From Dysgonomonas sp. ZJ279 (GTDB lineage Bacteria; Bacteroidota; Bacteroidia; Bacteroidales; Dysgonomonadaceae): a DNA stretch of 64,000 nt. Below the pieces are notes generated by a model, which saw only the letters and a program-made list of their open reading frames with translations, ran no database searches and had not been told where the DNA came from. Made by a program: the position numbers and the translations under genes. This document shows positions 9,269 through 19,492 of the stretch, piece after piece. Each line of letters begins with the position of its first letter. Position 1 is the first letter of the stretch. The stretch lies in the NCBI RefSeq assembly GCF_011039205.1, contig NZ_JAAKEL010000001.1:434001-498000 (forward strand), in the 5' to 3' direction.

Positions 9269-10084
9269 TTATTTTTCCAGTAGGATGATATTCATTGTTA
9301 CATTTTTGAATGGTCTGTCGCTCTGATTTGTTTCTACATTCTGAATTTTGTCTACAACATCTAGACCTTCTATTACTTCTCCATATACGGTGTAGCCTCC
9401 ATCCAATCGTGGTACTCCTCCAACAGTTTTGTATGCTTCTTTTTGTTCGGCGGTAAATAATGCTTCCGATTTTCTTGCGTTAGCCTCTTCTTCGGCTTGA
9501 GCCTGAAGTTTAGTTCTGAACTCTGTCAACGCATTTCGGTCACCTTGTCGATATAATTCTTTGACGGTATCCGTATTTGCTGCTTGAAGTCCTTTTAATA
9601 TTTCTTGTTTCAGTTTTTCGAAACGCTGTCTCTCCAAAGCTTCAAGTTCATTGTCGGTATAAGTTTTTCCCATTACGATATAGAATTGAGAAGCCGACGA
9701 GCCTTTTTCGGGATTTACATCATCTCCTGTACGGGCCGCCGCCAAAACACCGCGTTTGTGAAATATCTCAGGTGTTCTGAATTCAGCATCTATCATATAG
9801 CCCAGATCTCCATTCCCAAGAAATGCGGTATCTGCTGCCAGACGAGAATCGGGATCACCACCTTGTATCATAAAATCTTTTATAACCCGATGAAATAACA
9901 AGTCTTTGAAAAAACCTTCATCGATCAACTTTAAAAAGTTATCTCTATGCTTAGGTGTTTCGTTATAAAGTTTGATCTTTATATTTCCGTAATTGGTTTC
10001 GATCAATACAATCGGTTCTTTTTCTTGCGATTTCATATTCATTGCTGTTGCTAAAATGATGATAAATAATACTATTTTTTTCAT
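9269..10084 (-). CDS. Peptidyl-prolyl cis-trans isomerase, cyclophilin type, exported
   Basis: 271 aa with signal peptide MKKIVLFIIILATAMNMKSQ. The cyclophilin core is clear: HRDNFLKLIDEGFFKDLLFHRVIKDFMIQGGDP, then a second half from GGVPRLDGGYTVYGEVIEGLDVVDKIQ. A charged helical insertion of about 75 residues (roughly 150-225) interrupts the fold between QFYIVMG and VGGVPRLDG. It is predicted to assist folding of exported proteins in the periplasm. It is the second of two tandem paralogues and lies 15 bp from the other. Confidence 0.92.
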   Translation of the reverse strand: MKKIVLFIIILATAMNMKSQEKEPIVLIETNYGNIKIKLYNETPKHRDNFLKLIDEGFFKDLLFHRVIKDFMIQGGDPDSRLAADTAFLGNGDLGYMIDAEFRTPEIFHKRGVLAAARTGDDVNPEKGSSASQFYIVMGKTYTDNELEALERQRFEKLKQEILKGLQAANTDTVKELYRQGDRNALTEFRTKLQAQAEEEANARKSEALFTAEQKEAYKTVGGVPRLDGGYTVYGEVIEGLDVVDKIQNVETNQSDRPFKNVTMNIILLEK

Positions 10085-10099
10085 ATTTATATATGTGCT

Positions 10100-10909
10100 T
10101 TATTGACTGATGATACTGATTTGCATTTTAATATCCTGCATGGGGCGATCATTATCATTTACTTTTATGTTTTGTATTTGATCTACGACATCCATTCCTT
10201 CAATCACCTCTCCAAATACAGTGTACATTCCATCCAGATGAGGTGCACCACCTATTGTTTTATAGATTTCTTTTTGTTGGTCGTTAAATAGTATTTCCGA
10301 TTCTCCGGCTGTTGCATTTTTTTCGGCTTGTGCAGATAATTCTTCTCCTAATGTGTATAGACCGTCTTGATCTTTTTTGTCATAGAGGAGTTTAATCTTA
10401 TCTATATTCTGAACTTGTAGCTGATCGAAAATATCTTTCTTAAGCTTTTCAAGACGTTTGTCTTCGATGTCTTTTATTTCGGACTCGTTGAAGTGTGCAC
10501 CTGTTACAATGTAAAACTGATAAGCGTCAGATAACTTCTCAGGATTCTTATCATCGCCCCAACGGGCTGCACCCAAAGCTCCTCGTTTATGGAAATAACG
10601 AGGGTACACACTATCTATCTCGGAAGGTATGCCGGCTAAAGTAGAATCGGTTTTTATTGTTCCGCCTTGTATCATAAAATCTTTAATTATCCTGTGAAAA
10701 AGAACATCATTGTAACTGCCTTCGTTAATCAATTTTATAAAATTGTCACGATGGAGTGGTGTCTCATTGTAGAGTTTAATTTTGATATTGCCATAGTTAG
10801 TCTTGACTAAAACAATCGTTTCTTTTTCTTGTGATGTGCCTTTACAAGAGGTAATAATCAGTATTAGTAATAATAAAGAATAAAGATTTTTAATGTATTT
10901 ATGTTTCAT
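10100..10909 (-). CDS. Peptidyl-prolyl cis-trans isomerase, cyclophilin type, lipoprotein
   Basis: 269 aa, closely related to its downstream neighbour but with a lipobox (IITSC, Cys about 22), so it is probably a membrane-anchored lipoprotein. Core motifs are HRDNFIKLINEG, LFHRIIKDFMIQGG and GGAPHLDGMYTVFGEVIEG. The same charged helical insertion is present at about 145-220, so the insertion predates the duplication. It heads a probable operon with the second cyclophilin, the flavoprotein and the pentapeptide protein. The lipidated and soluble versions may cover different sites in the periplasm (inference). Confidence 0.92.
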   Translation of the reverse strand: MKHKYIKNLYSLLLLILIITSCKGTSQEKETIVLVKTNYGNIKIKLYNETPLHRDNFIKLINEGSYNDVLFHRIIKDFMIQGGTIKTDSTLAGIPSEIDSVYPRYFHKRGALGAARWGDDKNPEKLSDAYQFYIVTGAHFNESEIKDIEDKRLEKLKKDIFDQLQVQNIDKIKLLYDKKDQDGLYTLGEELSAQAEKNATAGESEILFNDQQKEIYKTIGGAPHLDGMYTVFGEVIEGMDVVDQIQNIKVNDNDRPMQDIKMQISIISQ

Positions 10910-11046
10910 GATATCTCGAATTTCGGAGTCGCAAGATACGAAATAGACTTGTATCTTCCATTTCCCTTACTCCTTAATTTTGTCTTGTGATGGTAAGAAC
11001 TGTTTCCCTATATATAATAACAAGTTGTAGTTCTTGATGATCTGGC

Positions 11047-11077
11047 TTTGTATTATCTTAAAAATATATTAGATTTG
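11047..11077 (+). promoter_or_regulatory. Bacteroidota-type promoter for pyrH-frr
   Basis: TTTG at 11047-11050, a 19-nt spacer, then TAGATTTG at 11070-11077: an exact match to TTTG-N19-TAnnTTTG. The predicted start of transcription is near 11084, about 90 nt before pyrH. Confidence 0.75.
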
Positions 11078-11174
11078 CATTGTTATAAGAATGAGTAAAT
11101 TTTATTACCCGAATAAACTTTACTTATTAATCTCACATACTAATTTAATAAAGTGCAGACTTTAAAATAGAGGA

Positions 11175-11885
11175 ATGATAAAATATAAAAGAATACTTCT
11201 CAAACTAAGTGGCGAGTCGTTAATGGGCGAACAGCAATATGGTATTGATGTTAATCGGTTAAATACTTACGCTACTCAGATAAAAGCGATTGCTGATATG
11301 GGAATCCAGATAAGCATAGTAATCGGAGGAGGTAATATATTCAGAGGGCTGAGCGGTGCCTCGAAAGGTTATGATCGTGTAAAAGGTGACCAGATGGGTA
11401 TGCTGGCAACAGTGATCAATAGTCTTGGTCTAAGTTCGGCATTCACTGCCATAGGGCAGAAATCTCGTGTGCTGACTGCTATCCGTATGGAACCCATCGG
11501 TGAAATATATAGTAAATGGAAGGCAATAGAAGCGATGGAGAATGGAGAAATTGCTATCTTGTCGTGCGGAACAGGAAATCCTTTTTTTACAACAGATACA
11601 GGTTCTTCTCTTAGAGGAATCGAAATAGAAGCCGATGTTATGCTGAAAGGCACCCGTGTAGATGGAATCTATACCGCCGATCCTGAAAAAGATCCGACAG
11701 CTACCAAGTTCGATAAAATATCTTATGATGAGGTATTGAACAGAGGATTGAAAGTGATGGATCTAACAGCAACGGTGATGTGTAAAGAAAATAATCTGCC
11801 TATTGTTGTTTTTGATATGGACACAGAAGGCAATCTTGAAAAAGTAATGCGAGGTGAGAATATCGGTACTTATGTACATGCCTGA
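11175..11885 (+). CDS. pyrH: UMP kinase
   Basis: 236 aa, a full-length bacterial UMP kinase of the amino-acid-kinase fold. It phosphorylates UMP to UDP with ATP in pyrimidine nucleotide synthesis. Diagnostic segments are KRILLKLSGESLMG at the N terminus, IGGGNIFRG near residue 55, GTGNPFFTTDT near 135 (nucleotide and phosphate contacts) and DGIYTADPEKDPTA near 168. It acts as a cytosolic hexamer (family knowledge). The adjacent frr, 60 bp downstream, is the standard partner of pyrH in bacteria. Confidence 0.97.
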   Translation: MIKYKRILLKLSGESLMGEQQYGIDVNRLNTYATQIKAIADMGIQISIVIGGGNIFRGLSGASKGYDRVKGDQMGMLATVINSLGLSSAFTAIGQKSRVLTAIRMEPIGEIYSKWKAIEAMENGEIAILSCGTGNPFFTTDTGSSLRGIEIEADVMLKGTRVDGIYTADPEKDPTATKFDKISYDEVLNRGLKVMDLTATVMCKENNLPIVVFDMDTEGNLEKVMRGENIGTYVHA

Positions 11886-11945
11886 TCTTATAACTAGGGA
11901 ATAAATCAGAAATCAAATATAAATAAACATTATAAAGCTATTTTT

Positions 11946-12509
11946 ATGGCAGTAGATATAAAAGAAATAGAAAAGAAAGCGGAAGCTAAAATGGCTTCTT
12001 CGATAGAATTTTTGGATGAATCTTTGGCGCATATCCGTGCGGGAAAGGCAAATCCCAGAATTCTTGATGGTATTAAACTGGATTATTATGGAAGTTTAAC
12101 GCCTCTTAGTGGTGTTGCTTCTATCAGCACACCCGATGCGAGAACAATTATTGTTCAACCATGGGAGAAGAATATGATGCGCGATATTGAAAAAGCAATC
12201 ATGGACTCGGATGTTGGTATCACTCCCGATAATAATGGTGAAGTTATCCGTTTAAGTATTCCTCCGTTGACAGAAGAGCGTCGTAAATTGCTGGTAAAAC
12301 AATCGAAACACGAAGCCGAAGAAGCAAAGATCAGTGTACGTAATGCTCGTCGTGATGCTATCGATGCAATCAAGAAATCGGTTAAAGACGGCCTGCCTGA
12401 AGATGTAGCGAAAGATGGCGAGAACGAAATGCAAAAACTTCACGACAGATATATTAAGAAGATCGATGAAGTATTCGCAGCAAAAGAAAAAGAAATATTA
12501 ACTGTATAA
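11946..12509 (+). CDS. frr: Ribosome recycling factor
   Basis: 187 aa, normal size. With EF-G it splits post-termination ribosomes. Family motifs are [17 protein letters not shown] near residue 29, [15 protein letters not shown] near 48 and [19 protein letters not shown] near 100, with the long three-helix bundle visible as charged heptads at both ends. The pyrH-frr order is conserved. The gene is followed by an imperfect hairpin (12522-12581) before rsgA. Confidence 0.97.
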   Translation: MAVDIKEIEKKAEAKMASSIEFLDESLAHIRAGKANPRILDGIKLDYYGSLTPLSGVASISTPDARTIIVQPWEKNMMRDIEKAIMDSDVGITPDNNGEVIRLSIPPLTEERRKLLVKQSKHEAEEAKISVRNARRDAIDAIKKSVKDGLPEDVAKDGENEMQKLHDRYIKKIDEVFAAKEKEILTV

Positions 12510-12521
12510 CACCTGTATGTT

Positions 12522-12581
12522 CCAATATTCAAGTATGTTGATTGTGTGTTTTTGCAATTGATCGGCATATTTGGATATTGG
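12522..12581 (+). other. Long imperfect inverted repeat in the frr-rsgA gap
   Basis: 16-nt arms CCAATATTCAAGTATG (12522-12537) and CATATTTGGATATTGG (12566-12581) pair throughout, with two G.U pairs, around a 28-nt loop. The hairpin ends 11 nt before the rsgA start. It has no T-tract, so it is not a plain terminator. Confidence 0.55.
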
Positions 12582-12592
12582 TTCATTGATTT

Positions 12593-13522
12593 ATGAAGAA
12601 TGGCTTAGTAATAAAAAATACAGGTAGCTGGTATCTGGTTCGTACTGATGACGGACAGGATATCGAATGCAAAATAAAAGGAAACTTCCGCCTCAAAAGC
12701 ATACGAAGTACAAATCCTATATCGATCGGAGATAGAGTGACTATTATACTTAATAATGAGGGTACCGGTCTTATCTCTGAAATTGAAGACAGAAAGAATT
12801 ATATCGTTCGCCGATCATCGAATCTTTCGAAACAATCACATATAATCGCAGCAAATCTCGATTTGTGTTTCTTGATTGTAACAATTAATCATCCGGTAAC
12901 ATCTACGGTTTTCATCGATCGCTTTTTGGCTTCGGCCGAGGCATATCGTGTCCCTGTAAATCTGATATTTAACAAGATCGATATATATACAGAAGAAGAA
13001 ATAGAATATTTGGATGCCCTTATTGATATGTATCAGTATATAGGTTATCAGAGTGCTAAAATATCTGTACTCGAAAATATGGGAATAGAAGATTTGCAAG
13101 AAACAATAAAAGGAAAGATAACACTGTTCTCCGGGCATTCGGGGGTCGGAAAGTCGACACTTATAAATGCATTGGTTCCTGATATGAACCTGAAAACAGG
13201 AGCAATTTCAGATTATCACAACACAGGAATGCACACTACTACATTTTCTGAAATGATAGAGTTACCGCAGGGCGGTTTTATAATAGATACTCCCGGTATC
13301 AAAGGTTTTGGAACAGTTGATATGGAAAAGGAGCAGATTTCACATTATTTCCCTGATATATTTAAATTTTCGACAGATTGTCGGTTCAACAACTGTATTC
13401 ATATGAATGAACCCGGTTGTGCTGTTCGCAATGCTGTGGAAAAACATTATATCAGCGAAAGTCGTTATAAGTCTTATTTAAGCATGATGGAAGAAGAGGC
13501 TGATGGGAAATACAGGAAATAA
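12593..13522 (+). CDS. rsgA: Ribosome small subunit-dependent GTPase A
   Basis: 309 aa. An N-terminal OB fold (about 1-75) is followed by a circularly permuted GTPase: NKID (G4) near residue 123 precedes [11 protein letters not shown] (G1) near 181 and DTPG (G3) near 229. The C terminus has the zinc-binding Cys/His cluster in [15 protein letters not shown]. The protein helps mature the 30S subunit, which fits a position next to frr. The stop overlaps the next gene by 20 bp. Confidence 0.96.
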   Translation: MKNGLVIKNTGSWYLVRTDDGQDIECKIKGNFRLKSIRSTNPISIGDRVTIILNNEGTGLISEIEDRKNYIVRRSSNLSKQSHIIAANLDLCFLIVTINHPVTSTVFIDRFLASAEAYRVPVNLIFNKIDIYTEEEIEYLDALIDMYQYIGYQSAKISVLENMGIEDLQETIKGKITLFSGHSGVGKSTLINALVPDMNLKTGAISDYHNTGMHTTTFSEMIELPQGGFIIDTPGIKGFGTVDMEKEQISHYFPDIFKFSTDCRFNNCIHMNEPGCAVRNAVEKHYISESRYKSYLSMMEEEADGKYRK

Positions 13523-13901
13523 ATTGCAAATAAGATTTGATTTCAGATCATTTGTTGTTTTCTTGATCATATTTGCTGTAGAGGTTGTTATCGCTTTGTT
13601 CGTCGATGATAAAATCATACGCCCTTATGGAGGGGATATATTAGTTGTTATATTAATATATTACTTTGTAAAGTCTTTTATTCGGATCAAATCGTTATAT
13701 TTGGTAATTGGCGTTTTGTTATTTGCCTATGCTGTCGAGATAGGACAATATTTTCGATTAGTTGAAGTTTTAGGCATGCAAAATAATAAAGTAATGAGAG
13801 TAGTTATTGGTTCCACTTTTACGTGGGGTGATACTTTTTCTTATACTTTAGGGGTTGCTATTTGTTATTTTATAGACCGTAAACAAACTGATCTAAAATA
13901 G
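13503..13901 (+). CDS. DUF2809 family membrane protein
   Basis: 132 aa with about four hydrophobic segments (roughly residues 16-32, 45-60, 66-82 and 107-125). The pattern [20 protein letters not shown] followed by [10 protein letters not shown] and [13 protein letters not shown] matches DUF2809, whose function is unknown. The start overlaps the end of rsgA by 20 bp in another frame, indicating cotranscription and probable translational coupling. The next gene starts 4 bp later. Confidence 0.82.
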   Translation: MGNTGNKLQIRFDFRSFVVFLIIFAVEVVIALFVDDKIIRPYGGDILVVILIYYFVKSFIRIKSLYLVIGVLLFAYAVEIGQYFRLVEVLGMQNNKVMRVVIGSTFTWGDTFSYTLGVAICYFIDRKQTDLK

Positions 13902-13905
13902 AACA

Positions 13906-14304
13906 ATGATTCAACAACGAGAAAAAGATTATCTACAGCGCATTATTGAAGAGTTTTTTGCAAAATTGCAAGAAATGGATAATAATACAGAAGGATTAAG
14001 CCTCCCGGAAAGAAGGATTATCTTAGAGGATTGTTATAAATTTTTCGCTGATAATTTTGAGGTTACAAAAATAGATACGGTTGAGCAATTGGCCGAGAAA
14101 ATTGATAGCGTAGAGCTATTTGAGCAATATGCTAAATTATTGTTGAACGAGTATGAGATAACAGACAATAAAGATAAAGCACTGTTGTTAAAAGCTTTTT
14201 CGATTGTAGAAACGTTAGAAAATACAGATACTACCTACTCATGGGAGCGCACCGTCCTGCGTGAGGATGTTCTGCGTTTGCTGGAAGAAAAAGCTGATCA
14301 ATAA
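13906..14304 (+). CDS. Small cytosolic helical protein, DUF6483-like
   Basis: 132 aa, acidic, with no signal or membrane segment. The N terminus (YLQRIIEEFFAKLQEM) resembles the start of DUF6483 proteins; this match is from memory and tentative. The rest is predicted all-helical. It lies 4 bp after the DUF2809 gene and 53 bp before cls, so it belongs to the rsgA transcript. No function can be assigned. Confidence 0.72.
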   Translation: MIQQREKDYLQRIIEEFFAKLQEMDNNTEGLSLPERRIILEDCYKFFADNFEVTKIDTVEQLAEKIDSVELFEQYAKLLLNEYEITDNKDKALLLKAFSIVETLENTDTTYSWERTVLREDVLRLLEEKADQ

Positions 14305-14357
14305 TAAAGATTTGATTTTGTACTCTATCCAAGGAGTATTTTGTATAAATATTTTTT

Positions 14358-15782
14358 ATGGAAGCAACAAGTAATCTGATTCTTGTTTTTCAAATCCTAT
14401 ATGTCGTTACAGCATTAGGGACGATGATTGTAGTCATCTCAGAAAACAGGAACCCACTGAAGACGATTTCGTGGGTGTTGGTGTTATTGCTTTTGCCATT
14501 AGTCGGGCTTATTATATATTACTTCTTTGGTGAAGATAGCCGCAAACAACGCCTTATTTCGCGAAAAATGCATAACGAACTCAGTCGCAATGCAATTGAG
14601 CATCAAGACTCTTATGAGAAGATAGTTCCTCCAAAAGAACATAAGCCATTGATTAATCTGCTCGATCGGGTAGGTGAAGATCCATTATATGAAGGAAATG
14701 AGGTTACATTCTATTCGGATGGAAACGAGAAATTCGAGGCCCTTTTCGAAGAGATGGAAAAGGCTCAGAATCATATTCATATCCAATATTACATTTTCAT
14801 GGACGACAATATTGGACACAAAGTAAAAGATCTTTTGATAAGAAAAGCAGCAGAAGGTGTGAAGGTACGTCTTTTATATGATGACGTAGGTTCGTGGAAA
14901 GCAAAACGTAAATTCTTTAAGGAAATGCAGTCTCAAGGAGTTGAGGTGCAATCGTTCTTGAAGGTTGCTTTCAAACTGCTGACAAGCCGTGTTAATTACC
15001 GGAACCATCGTAAGATTGTGGTTATAGATGGTAGAGTAGGTTTTGTTGGGGGGATGAATGTTGCGGATAGGTATGTCGATGGAGTTAGTTATGGTGTATG
15101 GCGGGATAGTCATATTAAGATAGAGGGTAAAGCGGTTGTCGGATTACAGATATCCTTTCTTATAGACTGGTATTCGTCGCGCAGGGAGCTTCTTTCCTCT
15201 AAAGACTATTTTCCACCGCTGGAAAATAAAGGGGATAATCTTATCCAACTTGTCACGAGTGGGCCTGTCGGTCAATTTAAGGATATACACTTAGGTATAC
15301 TTCAGGCAATAGCAAATGCTAAAGACAGCATATTTATGCAGACGCCCTATTTTGTGCCTACAGATTCGCTGATGTTATCGATTCAGATGGCCGCCATGCG
15401 AGGTGTAGATGTGCGTTTGATGCTCCCCCGCCGCTCAGATACTACATTCGTACAGATAGCTACAATGTCTTTTCTGAAAGAGATGCTTGACGCAAAGGTG
15501 AGCGTTTATTTCTTTGAAGCAGGCTTTTTACATTCGAAGTTAATGGTTATAGATAATTCGTTGACCATAACAGGGTCGGCTAATATGGATGTTCGTAGCT
15601 TTGAGCATAATTTTGAAATAGATGCTTTTATATATAGTGAAGAGACGTGCCAAATGGCAAAAGATATTTTTTATAAAGATATGAGGCAGTCTACACTACT
15701 ATCGATAGAAGAATGGGAGAGCCGTTCGCGTGCAAAGAAATTTAAAGAATCGGTAATTCGAATGTTTTCGCCGTTGTTGTGA
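14358..15782 (+). CDS. cls: Cardiolipin synthase
   Basis: 474 aa, standard length. Two N-terminal membrane helices (about 5-25 and 35-53) are followed by two phospholipase-D domains. The HKD motifs are NHRKIVVIDG near residue 216 and HSKLMVID near 392. The enzyme condenses two phosphatidylglycerols into cardiolipin at the inner membrane. The segment PYFVPTDSLMLSIQMAAMRGVDVRL before the second HKD is typical of the ClsA class. It is followed closely by a thioredoxin-like gene on the same strand. Confidence 0.94.
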   Translation: MEATSNLILVFQILYVVTALGTMIVVISENRNPLKTISWVLVLLLLPLVGLIIYYFFGEDSRKQRLISRKMHNELSRNAIEHQDSYEKIVPPKEHKPLINLLDRVGEDPLYEGNEVTFYSDGNEKFEALFEEMEKAQNHIHIQYYIFMDDNIGHKVKDLLIRKAAEGVKVRLLYDDVGSWKAKRKFFKEMQSQGVEVQSFLKVAFKLLTSRVNYRNHRKIVVIDGRVGFVGGMNVADRYVDGVSYGVWRDSHIKIEGKAVVGLQISFLIDWYSSRRELLSSKDYFPPLENKGDNLIQLVTSGPVGQFKDIHLGILQAIANAKDSIFMQTPYFVPTDSLMLSIQMAAMRGVDVRLMLPRRSDTTFVQIATMSFLKEMLDAKVSVYFFEAGFLHSKLMVIDNSLTITGSANMDVRSFEHNFEIDAFIYSEETCQMAKDIFYKDMRQSTLLSIEEWESRSRAKKFKESVIRMFSPLL

Positions 15783-15851
15783 AGATAATATGTCTTAATA
15801 AGATGTATGATAAAATGGATTTTAATTTCAATCAGTTGTAAGAGAAATAAA

Positions 15852-17018
15852 ATGAGAAAAATAATAGTCTTTGGGTTTCTTATTGTTGTTACCCTATGTG
15901 GTATAAAAGCCCAACAGGTAAATATAACGCTGCCGCAGGATGCTAATAAAGAATATGTATTCATATTGAATAAAGGTATAAATCAGGATACAATACAATC
16001 AGGACGATTGAATTTTGCAGGAAATGCAATTGTAAATATACCTCCAAAGGATAAAGGATATATAGGGTCAGGAGCTCTTATTGTAAAGGATACTCCAGCC
16101 TTGAATATGATTGTGGACCAAGAAAGCTTTTCAGTGCATCAGGATGCTGATAATAAATATATTTTTAAGAACTCGAAAGAAAACGAATATCTCTATTCTT
16201 TTATTCAAGATAAGGAAAAGCCGGCTGAAGATACTAGTTTGTATGCAGACTATCTTATAAAACTTATTCGTTATATGCGTGAACTCAATCAGGTTACCAA
16301 TGGCCAGGGTGGACTTATGGAAAAAACATCCGTTCGTCTTTATGCTTTAGATAAATTAGATATAGATCGCTTATATACAAGTGGCCTGTGGTATAATATT
16401 ATTGATGGAATTACCCGGTTGACAGCCGATCAGGAGATTTTAGGTCAGGATATGGTTCAAATACTGAAGCGCATAAATTCTGATGAGGTATTTGAGCATT
16501 TAGCCGATAATTTGGTGACTATTACAGAACAATATGGCTGGGATGACGCTTTCGATATTATTGTACCTTATGTACAAGAGTCGGGTCGGATCGAAACACC
16601 ACGAGACAGAATGTATGCAGCATTCACAATGGCTAAGGTTCGTAAAGGGATGCCTGCTCCGCCTGTTGTTGGTTTGGCAAAATTAGCCGATGATCAGGTA
16701 TTTGATAAAATCTTATTGGTCTTTTATCAGCCAGATTGTCATAACTGCGAAGAACAATTGGAGTTGTTAATTAAGGATTATAGTCGGTTTAAAGAACAGA
16801 ATATAAGAATTGTATCAATTTCTTCTGATCATAATAAGGAGACTTTTGTATTAGATTGTGAAAAATTTCCATGGTCTGATAAATTATGTGATTTCAGAGG
16901 ATTTGCAGGGGTTAATTATTTGAACTATGGTGTATTAGGGACTCCTACGTTTTTTTTATTAGATAAAAATTATGTTGTTTTAGGGCGTTATGCTCGTGTA
17001 AATGATATCTTATTTTAA
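15852..17018 (+). CDS. Exported thioredoxin-like protein with DUF5106-type region
   Basis: 388 aa from the ATG at 15852. An upstream in-frame start at 15807 would put 15 extra residues before the signal peptide MRKIIVFGFLIVVTLCGIKAQ. The C-terminal third is a thioredoxin fold with the CxxC motif DCHNCEEQL (near residue 296) and the cis-Pro segment GVLGTPTFFLLD. The N-terminal part, a beta-rich region then helices, resembles the DUF5106/DUF4369 modules common in Bacteroidota TlpA-like proteins. A role as periplasmic disulfide reductase or isomerase is likely but unproven. Confidence 0.8.
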   Translation: MRKIIVFGFLIVVTLCGIKAQQVNITLPQDANKEYVFILNKGINQDTIQSGRLNFAGNAIVNIPPKDKGYIGSGALIVKDTPALNMIVDQESFSVHQDADNKYIFKNSKENEYLYSFIQDKEKPAEDTSLYADYLIKLIRYMRELNQVTNGQGGLMEKTSVRLYALDKLDIDRLYTSGLWYNIIDGITRLTADQEILGQDMVQILKRINSDEVFEHLADNLVTITEQYGWDDAFDIIVPYVQESGRIETPRDRMYAAFTMAKVRKGMPAPPVVGLAKLADDQVFDKILLVFYQPDCHNCEEQLELLIKDYSRFKEQNIRIVSISSDHNKETFVLDCEKFPWSDKLCDFRGFAGVNYLNYGVLGTPTFFLLDKNYVVLGRYARVNDILF

Positions 17019-17069
17019 GGGAAAAATAAGAAAAATAGGGCGTTTTGGGCTAAAATAAAGATATATTTG

Positions 17070-17099
17070 TTTGTCTTTGTTAAAAAATATATATCTTTG
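17070..17099 (+). promoter_or_regulatory. Candidate promoter for gmd-fcl
   Basis: TTTG at 17070-17073, an 18-nt spacer, TATCTTTG at 17092-17099. This predicts a leader of about 85 nt before gmd. Confidence 0.6.
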
Positions 17100-17190
17100 T
17101 ACTCTCTATACTTGTTTCTCTTTTGAAGAGGTGTCAAGCGAAAAAGGGCTTTGGTAGCCTAAGAGGTTTGTTTTTATATAAAAAAAGAAA

Positions 17191-18342
17191 ATGGGAAAAG
17201 TTGCACTCATCACAGGCGTTACAGGTCAAGATGGAGCTTATCTTTCAGAATATTTAATAAAGAAAGGTTATACTGTTCATGGAATTAAGCGTAGGTCATC
17301 TATGCTTAATACTGATCGTATAGATCACTTGTATCAAGATCCTCATGATGAGAATCGGAATATGATTCTTCACTATGGTGATATGACTGATAGTATGAAT
17401 CTGACTCGTATAATTGGTGATGTGCAGCCCGACGAAATATATAACCTTGCGGCGATGAGCCACGTTAAGGTTAGTTTTGATACGCCGGAGTATACTGCTA
17501 ATGCTGATGGTATAGGTACTTTGCGGTTGCTGGAGGCTGTTCGTTTGTTGAATTTAACTGAAAAGTCTAGGATATATCAGGCTTCAACATCTGAATTGTA
17601 TGGTCTGGTTCAGGAAATTCCTCAAAAAGAAACAACGCCATTTTATCCTCGTAGCCCATATGCTGTCGCAAAGTTGTACGCATATTGGATAACAGTGAAT
17701 TATCGTGAAGCATATGGGATGCATGCCAGTAATGGTATCCTATTTAATCATGAATCTCCTCTTCGAGGGGAAACTTTTGTAACTAGAAAAGTGACGCGCG
17801 CTGTATCTCGTATCGTGTTGGGGCTTCAGAAAAAAGTATTCATGGGTAATTTATCCAGTAAAAGGGATTGGGGTCATGCTAAAGATTATGTAAAAGCAAT
17901 GTATCTCATTCTTCAGCAAGATACTCCCGATGACTATGTAATATCGACAGGAGTGACTACGACTATACGTGATTTTATAAAAATGTCATTTGCGGAGGCT
18001 GGTATCACTGTTGAGTTTAAAGGAGAAGGGGAAAAAGAAGAAGGTTTTATATCTGCAGTTAATGAAGACATTTTTTCGAAAGTTGTTGGTGCAGAACATT
18101 TAGATATATTTAAGAAGAGAATAGGTGAGTCTGTGGTTGGTATTGATCCAGCTTATTTCCGTCCAACGGAAGTTGATATTTTGATTGGAGATAATACAAA
18201 AGCTCGTACAAAATTAGGATGGGAACCTACATATGATCTTAAATCGCTTTGTCAGGATATGATGTTGCATGATATCTATTTGATGAAGAAGGAAGAATAT
18301 TTAAAAAACGGTGGGTATAAGATTTTGAACTATTTTGAATAG
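17191..18342 (+). CDS. gmd: GDP-mannose 4,6-dehydratase
   Basis: 383 aa, an extended SDR enzyme. It converts GDP-D-mannose to GDP-4-dehydro-6-deoxy-D-mannose, the first step to GDP-L-fucose. The NAD(P)-binding motif [14 protein letters not shown] is at 9-22. The catalytic Thr-Ser-Glu is in STSELYG (about 132), and Tyr-x3-Lys is in YAVAK (about 156). [15 protein letters not shown] and [13 protein letters not shown] are Gmd hallmarks. The next gene, fcl, makes the second enzyme and starts 7 bp after the stop. Confidence 0.97.
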   Translation: MGKVALITGVTGQDGAYLSEYLIKKGYTVHGIKRRSSMLNTDRIDHLYQDPHDENRNMILHYGDMTDSMNLTRIIGDVQPDEIYNLAAMSHVKVSFDTPEYTANADGIGTLRLLEAVRLLNLTEKSRIYQASTSELYGLVQEIPQKETTPFYPRSPYAVAKLYAYWITVNYREAYGMHASNGILFNHESPLRGETFVTRKVTRAVSRIVLGLQKKVFMGNLSSKRDWGHAKDYVKAMYLILQQDTPDDYVISTGVTTTIRDFIKMSFAEAGITVEFKGEGEKEEGFISAVNEDIFSKVVGAEHLDIFKKRIGESVVGIDPAYFRPTEVDILIGDNTKARTKLGWEPTYDLKSLCQDMMLHDIYLMKKEEYLKNGGYKILNYFE

Positions 18343-18349
18343 AGATTCA

Positions 18350-19453
18350 ATGATAGATAAGAATGCTAAAATATATATTGCTGGTCATAGAGGCTTAGTC
18401 GGTTCTGCAATTCTTAAAAGTTTACAAGCGAAAGGCTACACGAACTTTGTTTTGAAAACGCATCAAGAATTAGATTTGACGAATCAGGCAGATGTCGCTA
18501 ATTTCTTTGAAAAGGAAAAACCTGAATATGTTATATTGGCTGCTGCTAAGGTTGGTGGGATTATAGCAAACAATACTTATCGGGCGCAGTTTATATATGA
18601 AAATATGATGATCCAGAATAACGTGATACATCAGTCTTATATAAATGGTGTGAAAAAGTTGGTATTTTTAGGGAGTACTTGTATTTATCCCAAAGAAGCA
18701 CCGCAGCCGATGAGTGAAGATGCTTTGTTAACATCACCGTTGGAATATACAAATGAACCCTATGCTATTGCTAAAATTGCAGGTATTAAGATGTGCGAGA
18801 GCTATAATCTTCAATATGGGACTAATTATATAGCAATAATGCCTACAAACTTGTATGGTCCAAATGATAATTTTAACTTAGAGACTTCCCATGTTTTACC
18901 AGCGATGTTGCGTAAAATTCATTTGGGTAAGTGTCTTGAGCAAGATGATTGGAATACTATTTTAAAAGACTTATCTTTAAGACCTATAGAAGGTATTTCT
19001 GATAAATCGGCAAAAGAAGAAATTTTAGCTATTTTAGCTAAATATGGTATCAAGAGAGATGCTAATAATATTATTGAAATAGAGCTTTGGGGTACAGGAA
19101 AACCAATGCGAGAGTTCCTTTGGAGTGAAGATATGGCTGATGCAACCGTTTTTATTATGGAGACTGTAAACTTTTTAGACTTAACAAATGTTATAAAAGG
19201 GAACGAAATTCGTAATACACATGTGAATGTGGGTACAGGAGTTGAAGTATCAATAGCGGATGTTGCAAATCTTATCAAAAAACTGGTAGGGTTCTCTGGT
19301 AATTTGTGTTTCAATACAGATAAACCGGATGGTACTATGAGAAAGTTGACTGATGTGTCAAAGTTAAATTCTTTGGGGTGGAAACATACTGTTAACGTGA
19401 CTGAAGGCTTGACAACAATGTATATGTGGTATAATGAATATATTAGAGAATAA
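18350..19453 (+). CDS. fcl: GDP-L-fucose synthase
   Basis: 367 aa from the ATG at 18350. A TTG at 18335 overlapping the gmd stop is possible but less likely. The enzyme epimerises and reduces the Gmd product to GDP-L-fucose using NADPH. Motifs are [12 protein letters not shown] (about 9), FLGSTCIYP (catalytic Ser region) and YAIAK (Tyr and Lys). It is longer than the E. coli enzyme because of an insertion of about 45 residues (roughly 205-250), which is also usual in Bacteroides homologues. The pathway supplies fucose for surface glycans and glycoproteins. Confidence 0.96.
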   Translation: MIDKNAKIYIAGHRGLVGSAILKSLQAKGYTNFVLKTHQELDLTNQADVANFFEKEKPEYVILAAAKVGGIIANNTYRAQFIYENMMIQNNVIHQSYINGVKKLVFLGSTCIYPKEAPQPMSEDALLTSPLEYTNEPYAIAKIAGIKMCESYNLQYGTNYIAIMPTNLYGPNDNFNLETSHVLPAMLRKIHLGKCLEQDDWNTILKDLSLRPIEGISDKSAKEEILAILAKYGIKRDANNIIEIELWGTGKPMREFLWSEDMADATVFIMETVNFLDLTNVIKGNEIRNTHVNVGTGVEVSIADVANLIKKLVGFSGNLCFNTDKPDGTMRKLTDVSKLNSLGWKHTVNVTEGLTTMYMWYNEYIRE

Positions 19454-19492
19454 GAATAGAAGAATGTTTAATTATAATTTAAAACAATTATT

